Assembly (NCBI GenBank): GCA_014218235.1
Contig: CM024755.1
Span: 159,333,941 to 159,397,940, forward strand
Reading direction: 5' to 3'
Length of the DNA stretch: 64,000 nucleotides
Source of the DNA: Colocasia esculenta
Taxonomy: Eukaryota > Streptophyta > Magnoliopsida > Alismatales > Araceae
Under the pieces are notes generated by a model. It was not told the DNA's origin. It ran no database searches and saw nothing but the letters and a program-made list of their open reading frames with translations. Shown here piece after piece: positions 1 through 11,439 of this stretch. The position numbers and the translations under genes are program-made. Positions within the stretch are counted from its first letter, which is position 1. Each line of letters starts with the position of its first letter.

Positions 1-1007
1 GCAGATCAAGGAGAAGAGCACCAAAGCTGAAAAAAAAGAAGCAATCGTGCAAAAGAAGACCAGTAGAGGAAGAAGAAGCAGTCGTGCAAAGGAGAAGTAA
101 TAGAGCTGAGAAGAACAAGCAGATCTGAAGGAAGGTGGAAGAGGAAGCTTGTGCAAGAGCAGAAGCATAAAGCTCAGCATCTGTGGAAGAACTCAAGAGC
201 ATCAACTCAGATATGAATTTCTCTGTAAATCAGATCTGAAATAGTGTATTGCGGATTAAGGTTGATTTGAAGGAGTTCAGATCAAATTGGTTGAGAAGCA
301 CAACCAGATGAGTGTTTGTGCAAGATGATCTGAAGCACAACTTCAACCCTCAAGATCTGAAGATTTAGAGTTCAAATTCATCAGTCCAAAGGATATTGGG
401 CAAAGTTGAAGGACGGGTGTTTGAGGATTTGTTTCTCTTAACTCTGATCTTCATGTGAATTTGTTTTTCACTTTTAAACTTTATTCAGAACTCATTGAGT
501 GCTCCTACTAGTGATAGGAGTGTGATCCATACTGTGTTGTGTGTGGATTGATAAGATCTATCTGACCTTGAAGCTGTGAATCAGTGGATAAGCTGTGTAA
601 TCAGCAGTTGGCAAGCTGTGAGTCAGCGGTCAAGCTGTGAGTCAGCAGTTGTTTGAATCTGTGAATCAGCAGTTTAGTGAATCCTCACTTGGTTTGAGTG
701 AGGGGTGGAAGTAGGTCTCTATCTGGGAGCCGAACCACCTTAAAAATATCTTGTGTGCAGTGGTTTGATGTATTGATTTTCCACTAAAATGCTTACATAG
801 GATTTTGATCAACTTCTAAGCACTCACACACTTATAGATAGATGATCTTATGTGCTTTAGATTCCTATAAGTTAATCAAATCAGTGGGTACCTATTTGAA
901 GAGAGATTTTAATTGACATCTTTTTAATTGCATAAGTTTCTGCTGCAAATCTATTCAACCCCCCTCCCCTTCTATATTTGCCATTTCACTACATCTTCGA
1001 TCCAACA
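1..1007 (+). repeat. 3' part of a Ty1/copia (SIRE-type) LTR
   Basis: The block ends in CGATCCAACA at 1007 and carries a pyrimidine-rich stretch (about 955-972), as in the ends of the other copia LTRs of this window. Its reverse complement starts TGTTGGATCGA, close to the LTR terminus of element B. The LTR start lies outside the window. No gene is visible. From 1008 the sequence changes to gypsy integrase, so this LTR is inserted in, or abuts, that older element. Confidence 0.6.
573..690. repeat. Short tandem repeats of about 20 bp (AAGCTGTGAGTCAGCAGTT type)
   Basis: Five imperfect copies of a unit reading roughly AAGCTGTGAGTCAGCAGTT lie next to each other inside the copia LTR. They look like a small U3/R minisatellite. 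No coding role is visible. Confidence 0.6.
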
Positions 1008-1316
1008 GCTTTCCTTTGACTTCGAATCTTTGAATTCCATGAGTAGGAGATACCTTCAAGAGCACATGATCTCTCATATGAAATTCTAGATCTCTCCTTC
1101 TCTTATCGGTGTAGCTCTTTTGTCTAGATTGAGCGATTTTGAGCTGATCTCTTATGACTTGGCTATCCTTGATTGTAGCTTGTACCATGTCTGGACCTAA
1201 CCATTGTTGTTCACCAACTTCAGTCTAACATACTGGCAATCTACAACTTCTACCATATAGTGCTCCAAATGGAGCCATCATTATACTTGCTGATAGCTAT
1301 TGTTATAGGCGAACTC
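1008..1316 (-). pseudogene. Ty3/gypsy integrase, C-terminal half (fragment)
   Basis: Read on the minus strand, this piece starts in the EFAYNNSYQ motif and continues through a MAPFxALYGRxCR-like segment, GPDMVQATIKD and QSRQKSYTDKRRRDLEF, to a DHVLLKVSPT stretch. These are hallmarks of the end of a Ty3/gypsy integrase. It is broken by a frameshift and a stop. It stops where the copia LTR begins at 1007. Its other half is at 23748-24048: the reading frame runs from one piece to the other once the intervening LTR and one copy of AACTC are removed. Confidence 0.85.
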
Positions 1317-2050
1317 TGTGACCACCCTCATTATGCCGGTATGATTATACCAATCCACGTCGGTGTAGTGAGTCTCGTCACAATGGGACATTTACGAAGC
1401 ACTAACACACCTGATTGAGATGTACACAATATGAATACAGAGTAGCGGAAGTAAAAGAACTACTATCTTTTCATTTCATCATCCACATTAAACATACATG
1501 ACCCATATAGCAATTTAAGGAACTAAGTCCATATAATGAAATACAAAATTCAAATTACATTGTTCGTCCACAATTTACATAAGTTTCAATTACATAAATC
1601 TCAATTACATACTATGAAAGTAAGGTACAACAACGGTGACTCCACAACACTCTATTCTCCTCGCTCGGAGCGCTCTCAACGGTCTCCTCCAAGGAAGTAG
1701 GGTCACCTGCTAAACCTGTACGCCGAAGCAAGAGTGAGTCTAAAAGACTCAGCAAGTAAACTCCATACACATCATACATGCATACATCACAAGTAGGCAT
1801 TCATTCAATTTGAAATCAATATGTAGCATGGTGTACAATAATAGAAAACTACCTAACATGATATTTCTACATTTCACTATGCATGATACATGGTTTATGT
1901 AATCCAAAATGAAATACCTACCGCATGCTTTCTACTCATTCATCACATGAGAGCTACATACATTAAACTACAACATGATAGCAAATTTAGCATGAGATTT
2001 TCACAATAAGAAGGAAATACCCCTAACATGGATTCTACACACTTGCACAT
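1317..2050. repeat. Left part of a gypsy-type LTR (solo LTR, split)
   Basis: This LTR starts TGTGACCACC right after AACTC (1312-1316). It resumes at 21456 and ends in CTTACA at 23747, followed by a second AACTC. With the Tat element removed it measures about 3.0 kb. No primer site, polypurine tract or coding region is visible, so a solo LTR is the simplest reading. A small internal-free element is possible. Left of the Tat insertion I see no gene. Confidence 0.7.
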
Positions 2051-3463
2051 TGTAGACACCCGATTATGACTAATGGGTTGAACCACATTTCTTGCTACCT
2101 TAGTGGGCCCCTAATTGGTCACTCACCTTGAGCCCATCATTTGCCTTGATTTGAGCCATTAATCCATTAAAATACCTTGAAATCCCGAAATCAATCATTT
2201 GAGAGTCCCTAGAGGAATATAACTCCTATTTTAATTATGTGGTTAGAGATAATAATCCAAGATAATTCGGGATCCATGTCGCGACGCATCGTGGCGCCGC
2301 GACTATAGTCGCGACGGGTTGGGCCGCCGCGACAGCCCATGCATTATCCATGCACGTGGGCGATGTTGTCGCGTCCCCCCGCACCGTCACGTCTCTAGTC
2401 GCGACCCTACGATCTGACGCGACAATGCCCGAGATCTCTGGCCTCCGTAACCACACCCTATTTATCCTCCCATGCACTTTGACTTGGTCTAAGAGGGTTA
2501 TCCCAACCCCTTTGGACGGATCCTTGGCCCTAGGGACTCTCCTAAGCTCCCCTAAGGACTCTTCACCCGATTTTGATAGAGCTTTATCCCCATTTTAATT
2601 TCCAAACCTTTTGAGGAGATAATACCTAATTTCTCACTCCAAGCTCTATATAAGGAAGGGCCCTCCTCATGGACGAGGGGAGCCTCATGATCACCCCGAA
2701 GGGCTGCCAAAATTTCCTCTGAACTAGACTTAGCCACGCAGCCACTCATTCCCTTCATTCCTTCACATTTCACTCCTCACAACTCACTTATTTCACCATC
2801 AATGGAGCAAGGAACGTGAAGAGGGCGACTTCAGCAATCTCCCGGACCTCTTTGCACATCATCGGAGCTGCATCCACGCAGGAAGTCGCCCTAATGGGGC
2901 TCATTCCCTTTACTCTTCCTCTTTCTATTTCTACATGCATTTTTACGTTCTTTTTAAATAGAGCACATCTATCATCCACCCACGTTTTCCCACACCACAG
3001 GGGTTTAAAACCACCCAGGTGCGTTCCCACCATGATCTCCCGTCTCATTTCGTCTTTTAGAATAGATACTACACTTTACATGTTCTAATAGGGTCTTTTC
3101 TTTGTGTTTTCTTTTGATTGGCAGGCAAGCAAGCAAAGTCTACGAGGAGCTCTGGTGCTCTGGCCGGCTGGAGAACCAGAAGAAGGTCACAACAATAAAT
3201 CTCCCGCATTCAGAGAACGCGACGGCCTAGGGTGACGCGACAAAGACGCGTCGATTTCCACTGACGCGACACTAGAGACGCGCGGCCATGACGACCGCGA
3301 CACCAGGTCAATTTCCTGTTCTCTTCCTTTTCCTAGTTTAAGTTAGCCATTGTCTTTTACATCATTAGGCAACTTATCTAGGTGGCGATCACATCCTTTT
3401 TCCTACGCTATCATATTTGATATCCATGTCTGTGTAGAGGGGAAGCCAATCCCTGTGATTACA
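2051..3463 (+). repeat. 5' LTR of the Tat-type element
   Basis: It begins TGTAGACACC and ends TGTGATTACA. It matches 20038-21450 over its full length with a small number of substitutions and many one-base homopolymer differences. It holds a GCGAC-rich block (about 2275-2420 and 3215-3305) and a TATA-like site at 2647-2654. Confidence 0.95.
2647..2654 (+). promoter_or_regulatory. TATA box of the Tat 5' LTR
   Basis: The TATATAAG sequence lies inside a conserved CTCTATATAAGGAAGG context, repeated at 20636-20643 in the 3' LTR. It is the only strong TATA-like site in the middle of the LTR, so it probably sets the U3/R boundary about 30 bp downstream. Confidence 0.65.
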
Positions 3464-3468
3464 CCTTT

Positions 3469-3486
3469 TGGCGATCACGGTGGGAC
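3469..3486 (+). other. Primer binding site of the Tat-type element
   Basis: The 18 bases TGGCGATCACGGTGGGAC start five bases after the LTR end. They begin with TGG, as expected for pairing with a tRNA 3' CCA. The complement looks like a tRNA-Arg type 3' end, as reported for Ogre/Tat elements, but I could not check the tRNA identity. Confidence 0.7.
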
Positions 3487-5173
3487 CTTCACTGCCACCC
3501 TCGTAGATTTTTTTGATTGTCTGCTTGCCATGTTTCCTTGTTGTTTGTCATCATAGTGTCTGTTAGAGTTCTGTTCTTTATTCCCTGCACTTTTCGCTCT
3601 GTCATTGTCGCGACCGATCGCGGGTCGCGACAAGTTCGCGTCGCAAGCGGGGGACGCGTCATCAGGTATGCTTGGCTATTCCATTTGCCTTCTTTGTTCA
3701 ATGCCCATAAGAACATGCGTCGTGTTACATGGCTAGATGATGTTTGCTCGTGTTTCTGTCTGATAACATCCTGTTAGGGTTCGGATTTCCCGTTAAGTTT
3801 CATCTGTAAGATTCCAGTTCCTATCGTGGTCGGACGAGTGGACGCGACCTGGTCGCGGTTTGGACAGGCGACGCGTTAGCAGGTTTGCCTGTATGTTCTG
3901 CTTTCAGCCATGAATCGGTTTTTGTATGCTCCCTGATCATGTTGTATCACTATAGTTTCTCTTGGTGTTCCTTAGTTTTTAGGATAGTCTGTTTGAATTG
4001 GGTTGGTGACTCAGTGTGTTTTCGGGCCTCTGTCTTTATCGCGGCAGCTCGCTCTGTCGCGATAGGGTCGCGGCGTATCTGGCCGTCGCGACTGCCCGAG
4101 GACTCCTTTTGTCACCCTGTTTGCTCCTTATCTCCATTCTTGCATACATTTAGTCCCTTGCATACGCTGTTCATCCCATTTGATTAGGTTCCCCCTTGGT
4201 TGAGTGAGTCCTCTCACCTACGAGCACTCGTAGGCTGACTCGGGCCCACCTTCCGAGGACCTCCGTAAGTCCCCGTGGCCGTACGCACGTTGCGGTTCGC
4301 CGGGTGGTTGTACCCGTTGTACCCTTAGTTCGAACCACCCCCGCGTGAGTGTGTACCACCCTTAGTCATACCGGAGCACTTGAGTCCATTCCTATCAGGG
4401 ACCGCATGACCGAGTGACATCCCTTTAATCAATTCACTTAAAAGGTCAAGTTCGAATCTTAAGAAATTTGCGTTGTAAGCATGATAACTTGAGTGCTTTG
4501 ATCCCCTTTCCTCTCTGTCTTTCTTGTCGTGGTAGAGTCTAGGTGTGTCCCCCCCAATTGGTTGGAGGGTGTATGCGTCATTGTCTAGGGAGATCGAGTC
4601 AGTCCCCTCCGATCCTCGTGCTTTATCATAATCCCCTCTTCGACATGGACCAATTTCGAGTCCTTGCCGACGATGCCCTACCCTTGGTTGCTTGAGGAAG
4701 TGGCCCAACCTTCCATGGCCACGCTCCCGGGGCATATCCAGCCTCCCTCCATTACTGGGATCCAATCCATCCTCCTTCTCCTCCGGGGATGATGACCTCA
4801 CTCTCAATTCAGCCAGCTCCTTCATCACCTCACTCCGGACCAGGTCCGAGAGTTCATAGCTGCTGCCAAGGGGAAAAAACATTTATCTCCCCGGGGTCAA
4901 AATCCAGCCCGACCGGCGGAGTCCTCCGTCCGCGTCGCTTCAGCCCCTCACCTTTCTTCGTCTGGGGCAGACCCCACACTCTCCGTCCTCGGGCCATTCA
5001 TTTTTCAGAACCAAGCTACCTCCCCCACGAGATGTTCGGCCTCGGTCTCCTCCCACTACATATTATACGGCCGAACCAGCTCCGCTTCCTCACGAGAGGT
5101 CTCACTCCTTCGAGCGGCCACGCTCCCTTGTCCCTACGCATCAGATCCAATCTCCTTCCGATTTCTTGGCGGA
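3487..5173 (+). other. Leader region before gag
   Basis: About 1.7 kb between the primer site and the first recognisable gag residues. It holds several GCGAC-rich blocks (around 3605-3660, 3840-3885 and 4035-4095). The last few hundred bases may encode a frame-broken gag N terminus, but I cannot assign it. The long antisense frame here has no recognisable domain. Confidence 0.5.
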
Positions 5174-6530
5174 ATGGACAAGTATGAAAAGGAGCTTCAT
5201 GACCTCCGGAGGCAAATTGATCCTCGGAAGGTAGCTGACATTGCCCTCCCATCCTTCCAATACCTCCGGGTGCCTCCCCAGTCCGAGCTCCCTGTATATC
5301 GTCGATACTCTGGGGTAGGGGACCCCTATGTTCATCTGAAGGACTTCGTCTATGAATCGGCGCCACACAAGTATGACCGCCATCTCATGGCATATTTGTT
5401 CAGAAAATCATTAGATGGTCCAGCCTTAGAGTGGTTCTATTCTTTGCCTCCCGAGGAAGCCGAGGATTTCCAAACGTCCAAGAAAGGTTTCTGCAGCAGT
5501 TTCAAGATCGGGTGGGACCCGAATACTTTTTGTGGATTTGGTAGCTGAAAAGATGAAACCAGAAGAGGATTTCTCCACCTATGCTGACCGGTGGCGCTCT
5601 CTGGCCGCCAAAGTCCGTTGCCCAATGCCTGAGGAGGAGAAGGTAAAGCTGTTGATCTCCAATGCCACACCACCTACCGGACTATTTTGGCCATGAACGA
5701 CATCTCTACCATGCACCAATTATATAGTCGAGCCGTTTCATTCAAACCCAACTCAAGGACTCGCCTATACATTCCATGTTCGAGACCCCCAAGGCCCGTT
5801 ATGCTAAAAAGCCGCAAGGCCCAGTCACCGAGGGGATCCAGACCAATGAACAAGTAGGGCCGTTAGCAATCCCAAGGCCAGTAGGTAGGTCCCCCTATAC
5901 CAGCAAGCCAACAGTCTTGGAACAACAACAACAATAGGCAACCAGCCCCAAGGACAAAATCCTCCTCAAGATCAGCGCCAATACTCCCAGGTCCCTCCAC
6001 CTCAAAATGGCTATGCCCCCAGGAAACCCAATGGGCCCAAGAGAGCCCAATACCCTCCATTACACGAATCTCTAGCTGATGTCTTTGCAGCCCTCATGTC
6101 TCTAAATGCCTTAAGACTCCCTCCTGAGAAGGCAAATTGGAATATGGCGGCCGATCAAACAAAGTACTGCGTCTATCATCGTCATCCGGGCCACAATGTG
6201 TCCGATTGCTTCCAATTCCGGGACATGATATACGATCTCCATGAGCAAAATCAGATTGATTGGGCAGAAATGAAGAGGTTGATCCAAACTCTGAGGGACC
6301 AGCAAGGCCAAAGGCAACAACAGCAACAACAGAGGCGACAGCAGCGCAGCAACAACAGCAACAACAACAGCAACAGCAATACCAGCCTTTCCAACAGCAA
6401 TACCAGAACAGCAGCAGCAGCAGCAGCCGGCGAACGACCTAGGCATAATCCGTAACCCCATGCCACAACATCAACCTGCTCCGAACCCTCAACCAGCTCC
6501 ACCACCTCCTCCGCCTGCATGTTAACCCGT
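5174..6530 (+). pseudogene. gag: gag of the Tat-type element (frameshifted)
   Basis: The capsid-type retrotransposon gag region is visible at the start (YSGVGDPYVHLKDF, then RKSLDGPALEWFYSLP). It continues in other frames with DLVAEKMKPEEDFSTYADRW and, near 6150, with KYCVYHRHPGHNVSDCFQF, a segment typical of Tat gag proteins. A CAA/CAG microsatellite at about 6315-6425 encodes a polyglutamine run. At least two frameshifts break the frame (near 5540 and 5670), so no full-length Gag can be made as written. The true start may lie upstream of 5174. Confidence 0.8.
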
Positions 6531-6984
6531 TATCCACCATGCACCACCAGAAGCCCAGTGGGTCTTCGATGACGACCATGAGGTGGGCCAGCTTCTGGCT
6601 ATTTCTCACGTCACGCCCACTGTTCGCGCCTGCATCCGCCATACCCCCTCCCTTTACACCCCATATTGCCACCATCACCTCACCATCCTATTCTCCCGTC
6701 ATATCACCCATCATCCCTCCACCAAACAACACCCCTCTCTCCCCTACGCCAGCCACTACTAGCCGACCCTTCTATCCTTAACACCCCTACCCCTCCACTC
6801 CACCATAATCTTGCCCTCCGGAGCGGGCGAATGTTTCATCGGATGTATCCTAACGCATCCATACCTATGCCAGGTCTGCAAACCAACAATCAGCAGCAAC
6901 AAGATAAGAAGAAATTGATCCAGCGCCGGGAACTCAATATGACATCCTAAAGCATCTCGATCAGACTCCGCCAAGATCTCCATA

Positions 6985-7806
6985 TTGGAGCTCATTAAGA
7001 GATCGCAGACTCACCAGGATGCTCTCAGAACTTTTTTGCAAAAAGTCATGGTCAGCGAGGACATGAATCCGGACAACCTACCCTCAGTGCTCTCAATAGT
7101 GAACAGAGGACCCACCATTACCTTTTCCGATGGCGAGCTGGCTGCCCTCGAAGCCAGGAAAATGCCCCTGTGTGTGACACTTACCATAAATAAAGTGGCA
7201 GTCGATGCAGCTCTGGTGGACACAGGAGCCTCCATTAATGTATGTCCACTGAGCACTCTTAGAGCTTGCAACATATCGGAACGTCAATTGCAGCCCACGC
7301 CTACCACTATTGCTGCATATGACAATTCGCGACGTGCCTGTCACGGGGTTATCACTTTGCAAGCAGAATTAGGCCCTCTCGTCATGTCTGTGGAGTTCTA
7401 TGTGCTGAACATTGATCACACCTACAAAGCCATTCTAGGGCGCCCGTGGATCGAATCATTAGGGGCAGTACCCTCTACAGCGCATCAGTGTCTGAAGTTC
7501 CCTTTCCAAGGGCGGATAGTCAAGGTAAAGAGTATGACGACGACGCATACAGTCGAAGCCGTCGAGAGAGTGCTACCATCAGTATGGCCGTCCAATAAGC
7601 CCATAATCTCAGTGCTTGATGTTAACTACACTTGGGCCTATACTTTCTCTTCTAACCGCCCAATTGGATCTCCTCCTGTAATGGCAGTCAGAAAGGATGT
7701 GAGCAAGAATACAAAGGGTGGGACATCATGTTCAGGCTGGGGTATCAGTCAGGAAAAGGCCTGGGTGCTCACTTCAGGGGCAAACCAAGACTGTCGCCAC
7801 CGCTAA
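6985..7806 (+). pseudogene. Aspartic protease domain of the Tat-type polyprotein
   Basis: An open frame of 273 residues with a retropepsin core. The active-site motif VDTGASINV lies around residue 78, and the conserved ILGRPW motif follows at about residue 150. The frame is interrupted both upstream towards gag and downstream. At about 7728, in another frame, a G-patch-like segment GYQSGKGLGAHFRG follows; this element is often seen after protease in Tat-type proteins. The protease would cut the Gag-Pol precursor inside the particle. The domain itself looks intact. Confidence 0.85.
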
Positions 7807-8530
7807 GAAGTCACAAAGCGTGGCCTTGGATATTCAGAATGGGCCGCTTTCTCATCTCCTCCACAATCAGACCATGGATCGCTCACTTGGTCCTTATACG
7901 AGCATTTTGTCAGAGGGCCCATTCAGCCGGATATAACACCACCATAGAAACGCCAAGATCAGCCTATCAAACTTTAGAGGAGCAGCGACCCAACAAGAAG
8001 AAGAGAGCTGAGGAAGATACTGAGGATCCAGATCAAGATGATATTGTCTCATCAGTTAGTCTGTTGTTCGAAAGATCAGAAGCTGAGGAAGAAAAGCTGG
8101 AATCAGAAGACCCTGTTTCTGCGGTCAATGGATTGTTCAGTGGAGAAGATGAACCACAAGTAGCAGCATTATCAGCATCAACAACCACCGCCAGGCGACA
8201 GTTGCCTGGAATTGGTGAGGAGAACCAGTCCAAATTTACCCTACTTATACAGGAGTTTGGCCAGGGTCCTCCCGGCCTCCCACTCACTTTGTCTCATCCA
8301 TACTCGATGTTAATATTAGTTTCATTCCTTTGCCTCTCCCCTTCATTGTCCAAATCTCGCCCGCCGCCATTGAGGCATTCATTCGCCCTTCACCCCGCCT
8401 CGCCATTCCTTCAATGGTTCGGTCTTGTCTTTTTTTCAAAGCATTTAATTTAACGTAGTTCCTTTTTCAATCAAAAAAAAAAAAAACAAAAAAATGAATG
8501 AATAAAAATGACAAAAAATGTGTGTGCGTC
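7807..8530 (+). pseudogene. Protease-RT linker of the Tat-type element
   Basis: The frame entered at about 7728 runs on as an acidic linker (EEDTEDPDQDDIVSSVSLL and similar) until about 8290, then turns low-complexity. No enzyme domain is visible. An A-rich run at 8474-8520 precedes the 38-bp minisatellite. Acidic linkers between protease and reverse transcriptase are usual in this group. Confidence 0.55.
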
Positions 8531-8541
8531 CCCCCTGCTTC

Positions 8542-8770
8542 CGACGGCGATCCCCGTCACCCCCTCCTGCTCCTGATCTCGACGGCGATCCCCGTCATCC
8601 CCTCGTGCTCCTGCTTCCGACGGCGATCCCCGTCACCCCCTCCTGCTCCTGCTTCCGACGGCGATCCCCGTCACCCCCTCCTGCTCCTGATCTCGACGGC
8701 GATCCCCGTCACCCTCTCCTGCTTCCGCTCTCGACGGCGATCCCCGTCGCACTGCTCCCCGGCAGGCCAT
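8542..8770. repeat. 38-bp minisatellite with hairpin core
   Basis: Six copies of a 38-bp unit start at 8542, 8580, 8618, 8656, 8694 and 8732. Each contains GACGGCGATCCCCGTC, whose ends GACGG and CCGTC can pair. Because 38 is not a multiple of three, successive units shift frame, yet two frames stay open, which gives misleading long reading frames here. Confidence 0.9.
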
Positions 8771-9419
8771 CACCGTCCTCTTTCACTCCGACTGGTTTTC
8801 ATCTGGTGGTCAGACATGGCCATTCCAGGCGATTCGGGTGAGGGGCCTTCTGCTCCCCTACACCCCGATGCTGTTGCCGGCACCCTGAGCTCGGGTGGCC
8901 TGCTCCCTCCTCCAGCTCCATCGGAGGATCTTCGCGGCCCTGCCGCACCGTTGTTTTCCCTTCCAATAAACCTCTGGACGCTCTCCAGAGCCTCCTGTAA
9001 ATATCAAATCTAGCTCAAGTTCAGGGGTAGTTTCTAGTGAGTCCCCGTCCCCGACTAGGAAGAAGAAGGGTAGTGGCGTACCCCTAGATACCTCTTAGAC
9101 TTAGTCCATAGATGTGGCGCTCTTCTAGCTGTCGAAGAGTTCGTCAAAGAAGCGGTGGTTTTGAACTTAGAGGAGATGCCGATAGAGGAAGGGCTAGACG
9201 ACGGCTTTGGGATATATGAAATTGTAGCCGAAGAAGACCCATTAGATGAGAATGGTGTTGAGATAGAGGATGCTGCTGAGGCGGTATGCTAGTGGTATGA
9301 GGAGATTCGATGAACCTACTCAGCAGTCGACGAACCTACTAAAGAGGTAAATGTGGGAACGCAAGAGGACCCCAGGCTCTTAACCATAGCTTCTGGTCTC
9401 CCGCCTGAAGAAGAAGAAG
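8771..9419 (+). other. Non-conserved linker before reverse transcriptase
   Basis: GC-rich, then acidic coding-like sequence with short broken frames leading up to the reverse transcriptase start near 9420. I recognise no domain. Confidence 0.4.
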
Positions 9420-10745
9420 AGCTCATAGAAATGTTAAGGGAGTTCAAGGATTCATTTGCCTGGTCCTATGAGACATGCCTGGCATTGACCCCGATTTGGT
9501 GGAGCATAGGTTAATTTTGAAGCCAGGGGCAGTTGCCGTTAAACAAAAGCTAAGGAGGTTCCTCCCCACATCGCTTTAAAGATGAAAGAGGAGATTGATA
9601 AGCTACACAAAGCCAAGTTTATCCGTGTAGTCCTCTATCCTTGTGGGTGGAAAACATCGTCCCGGTGATGAAGAAAGACGGAAGAGTGCGCATCTGCATA
9701 GATTTCCGGGATTTGAATAAGGCATGTCCTAAGGACGATTTCCGCTACCTCATTTGGATGTTTTGATCGATAATACAGCAGGGTTCGAAACTCTATCATT
9801 CATGGATGGGTACTCCGGTATAATCAAATTCGTCTAGCCCCGGAGGATTAAGAGAAGACCTCCTTCACCACCCCATGGGAAACATATTGCTATGTGGTCA
9901 TGCCGTTTGGACTAAAGAATGCCGGCGCCACTTATCAAAGAGCAATGTTAGCTATCTTCCACGACATGATACATATTGATGTTGAGGTTTACGTGGATGA
10001 TATCGTGGTGAAGTCGCGGACCCGAAAGGAGCACTCCTCCGTGCTGGCCAGAGTTTTCCGTCGCGCACAAGAGTATCAATTGAAGATGAATCCAAAGAAG
10101 TGCTATTTGGAGTTTCCTCTGGAAAATTATTAGGCTTCATAGTTAGTAAGAGGGGGATTCAAATAGATCCACACAAGGCCAAGGCAATCAATGAGATGCC
10201 TCCTCCTAAGAACATATCTGAACTTCGAGGTTTGATGGTCGGCTGCAGTTCATAAGGAGGTTCATATCTCAGCACTCTCAAAGATGTCATCCTTTCTACG
10301 AACTGTTGAGAGGAGGAGTCAGTTTGAATGGAATGATAAATGCCAAGAGGCCTTCGATGAGCTCAAGAGCTACCTCATGAATCCGCCCGTACTTCAGGCG
10401 CCTATCCCTAGGAAACCCTAATCCTATATCTGTCGACGTTGAGGACTCCCTAGGAGCTGTCCTTGCTCAGCATGATGAATCCGCAAAGAAAGGGCAGTCT
10501 ACTACCTATCTAGGCTCTTCAATCCTTCCGAGCTCAAACTCACCACAATGGAGAAAACTTGTGCAGCGCTAGTTTGGGTAGTGCAGAAATTGAAGCACTA
10601 CTTCCTAGCTCATAAGGTGAGTTTGATTTCTAGAATGGACCCTATTAGGTATCTCCTTGAGAAGCCAGTCCTCGCCGACAGATTGGCGCGCTGGCAAAGT
10701 TTCCTCTCTCAGTTCGATATCTCCTTATTGTTCAGAAAGCCATAA
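9420..10745 (+). pseudogene. Reverse transcriptase and first RNase H of the Tat-type element
   Basis: The region opens with LIEMLREFKDSFAWSYE and LVEHRLILKPGA, typical of the gypsy RT N terminus. Fingers and palm follow: DGRVRICIDFRDLNKACPKD at about 9672-9735, VMPFGLKNAGATYQRAM at 9898, and the catalytic YVDDIVVKSR at about 9987. RNase H-like sequence follows, with LFNPSELKLTTMEKTCAALV and LEKPVLADRLARWQSFLSQF. Several one-base frameshifts and stops break it into short frames. The enzyme would copy element RNA into DNA in the cytoplasmic particle; as written it cannot be produced whole. Confidence 0.88.
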
Positions 10746-10829
10746 AAGGGTATGCCATTGCTGAGCACCTTGCTCACTCCCTCTTCCTCATAGTGATACG
10801 GTTCAAGAGGAGTTCCCGATGAAAACCTA

Positions 10830-11240
10830 TCACTCGTCTCTCACGATCCCTTCTGGTCACTCCATTTCGATGGAGCTCTCATTCTAGGGGACGGGGCATA
10901 GGTGCAGTTTTGCTCACCCCAGAAGGGATCACCATTCCTTTGGCTTATCAACTCCAGTTCTACGCACCAACAACATCTCCGAGTATGAGGCTCTCCTAGC
11001 CGGTCTTAAGCTTGCTACCTTTTAGGTGCCCGTCACCTTAAGATCATAGGAGACTCTCAGCTCGTTCTTCGGCAAGTCCTCTCTACCTATCGCACTCGTG
11101 ATCCCAAACTCAAGCCATATCAAGATCTGGTCACGCTCCTCGCAAGCAATTCCGTCAACTCATCTACATTCATACTCCTCACTCCCAAAACATTCTGGCC
11201 GATGCTCTGGCATCGTTAGCTTCGTCTCTCTCCTTCCCTC
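10830..11240 (+). pseudogene. Second (archaeal-type) RNase H domain of the Tat-type element
   Basis: After the first RNase H, a second RNase H-like fold is readable in pieces: RGIGAVLLTPEGITIPLAYQ, then NNISEYEALLAGLKLA, then KIIGDSQLVLRQVLSTY. The duplicated RNase H is a hallmark of the Tat lineage. The frame is shifted at least twice, so this copy is broken. Confidence 0.8.
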
Positions 11241-11439
11241 TCAGCCGTAGCGCTGAGACTATCACCGTTCAGAGATTAGAAGCTCCCTCAACTCAGGATC
11301 CTTGGTTCTCAAACCTTAGGAGCTCCCTAGTGTTGAAGGCAGAGAAGAAAGAAGGAAGGAGTTGTGCTTGTTGAATTAGGGGAATTGATGGAAGAAGAGA
11401 GGCCGTGGTACCATGAGATGAGCAGTTTTGCAGAGACGG

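Noticed and set aside
955..1188. 77-residue frame taken as one protein
   Set aside because: It crosses the junction of a copia LTR (to 1007) and a gypsy integrase fragment, so only the part above 1007 is coding in origin.
4325..4882. 185-residue antisense frame in the Tat leader
   Set aside because: No recognisable domain, no promoter or splice signals, and it overlaps the probable gag N-terminal region on the other strand. Treated as a shadow frame.
6251..6520. Leu/Cys-rich antisense frames near 6.3 kb
   Set aside because: They are the reverse reading of the CAA/CAG repeat encoding polyglutamine in gag.
8498..9013. Long Pro/Ser/Arg-rich frames over the 38-bp array
   Set aside because: They come from a GC-rich tandem repeat without stop codons. 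Two frames are open at once.
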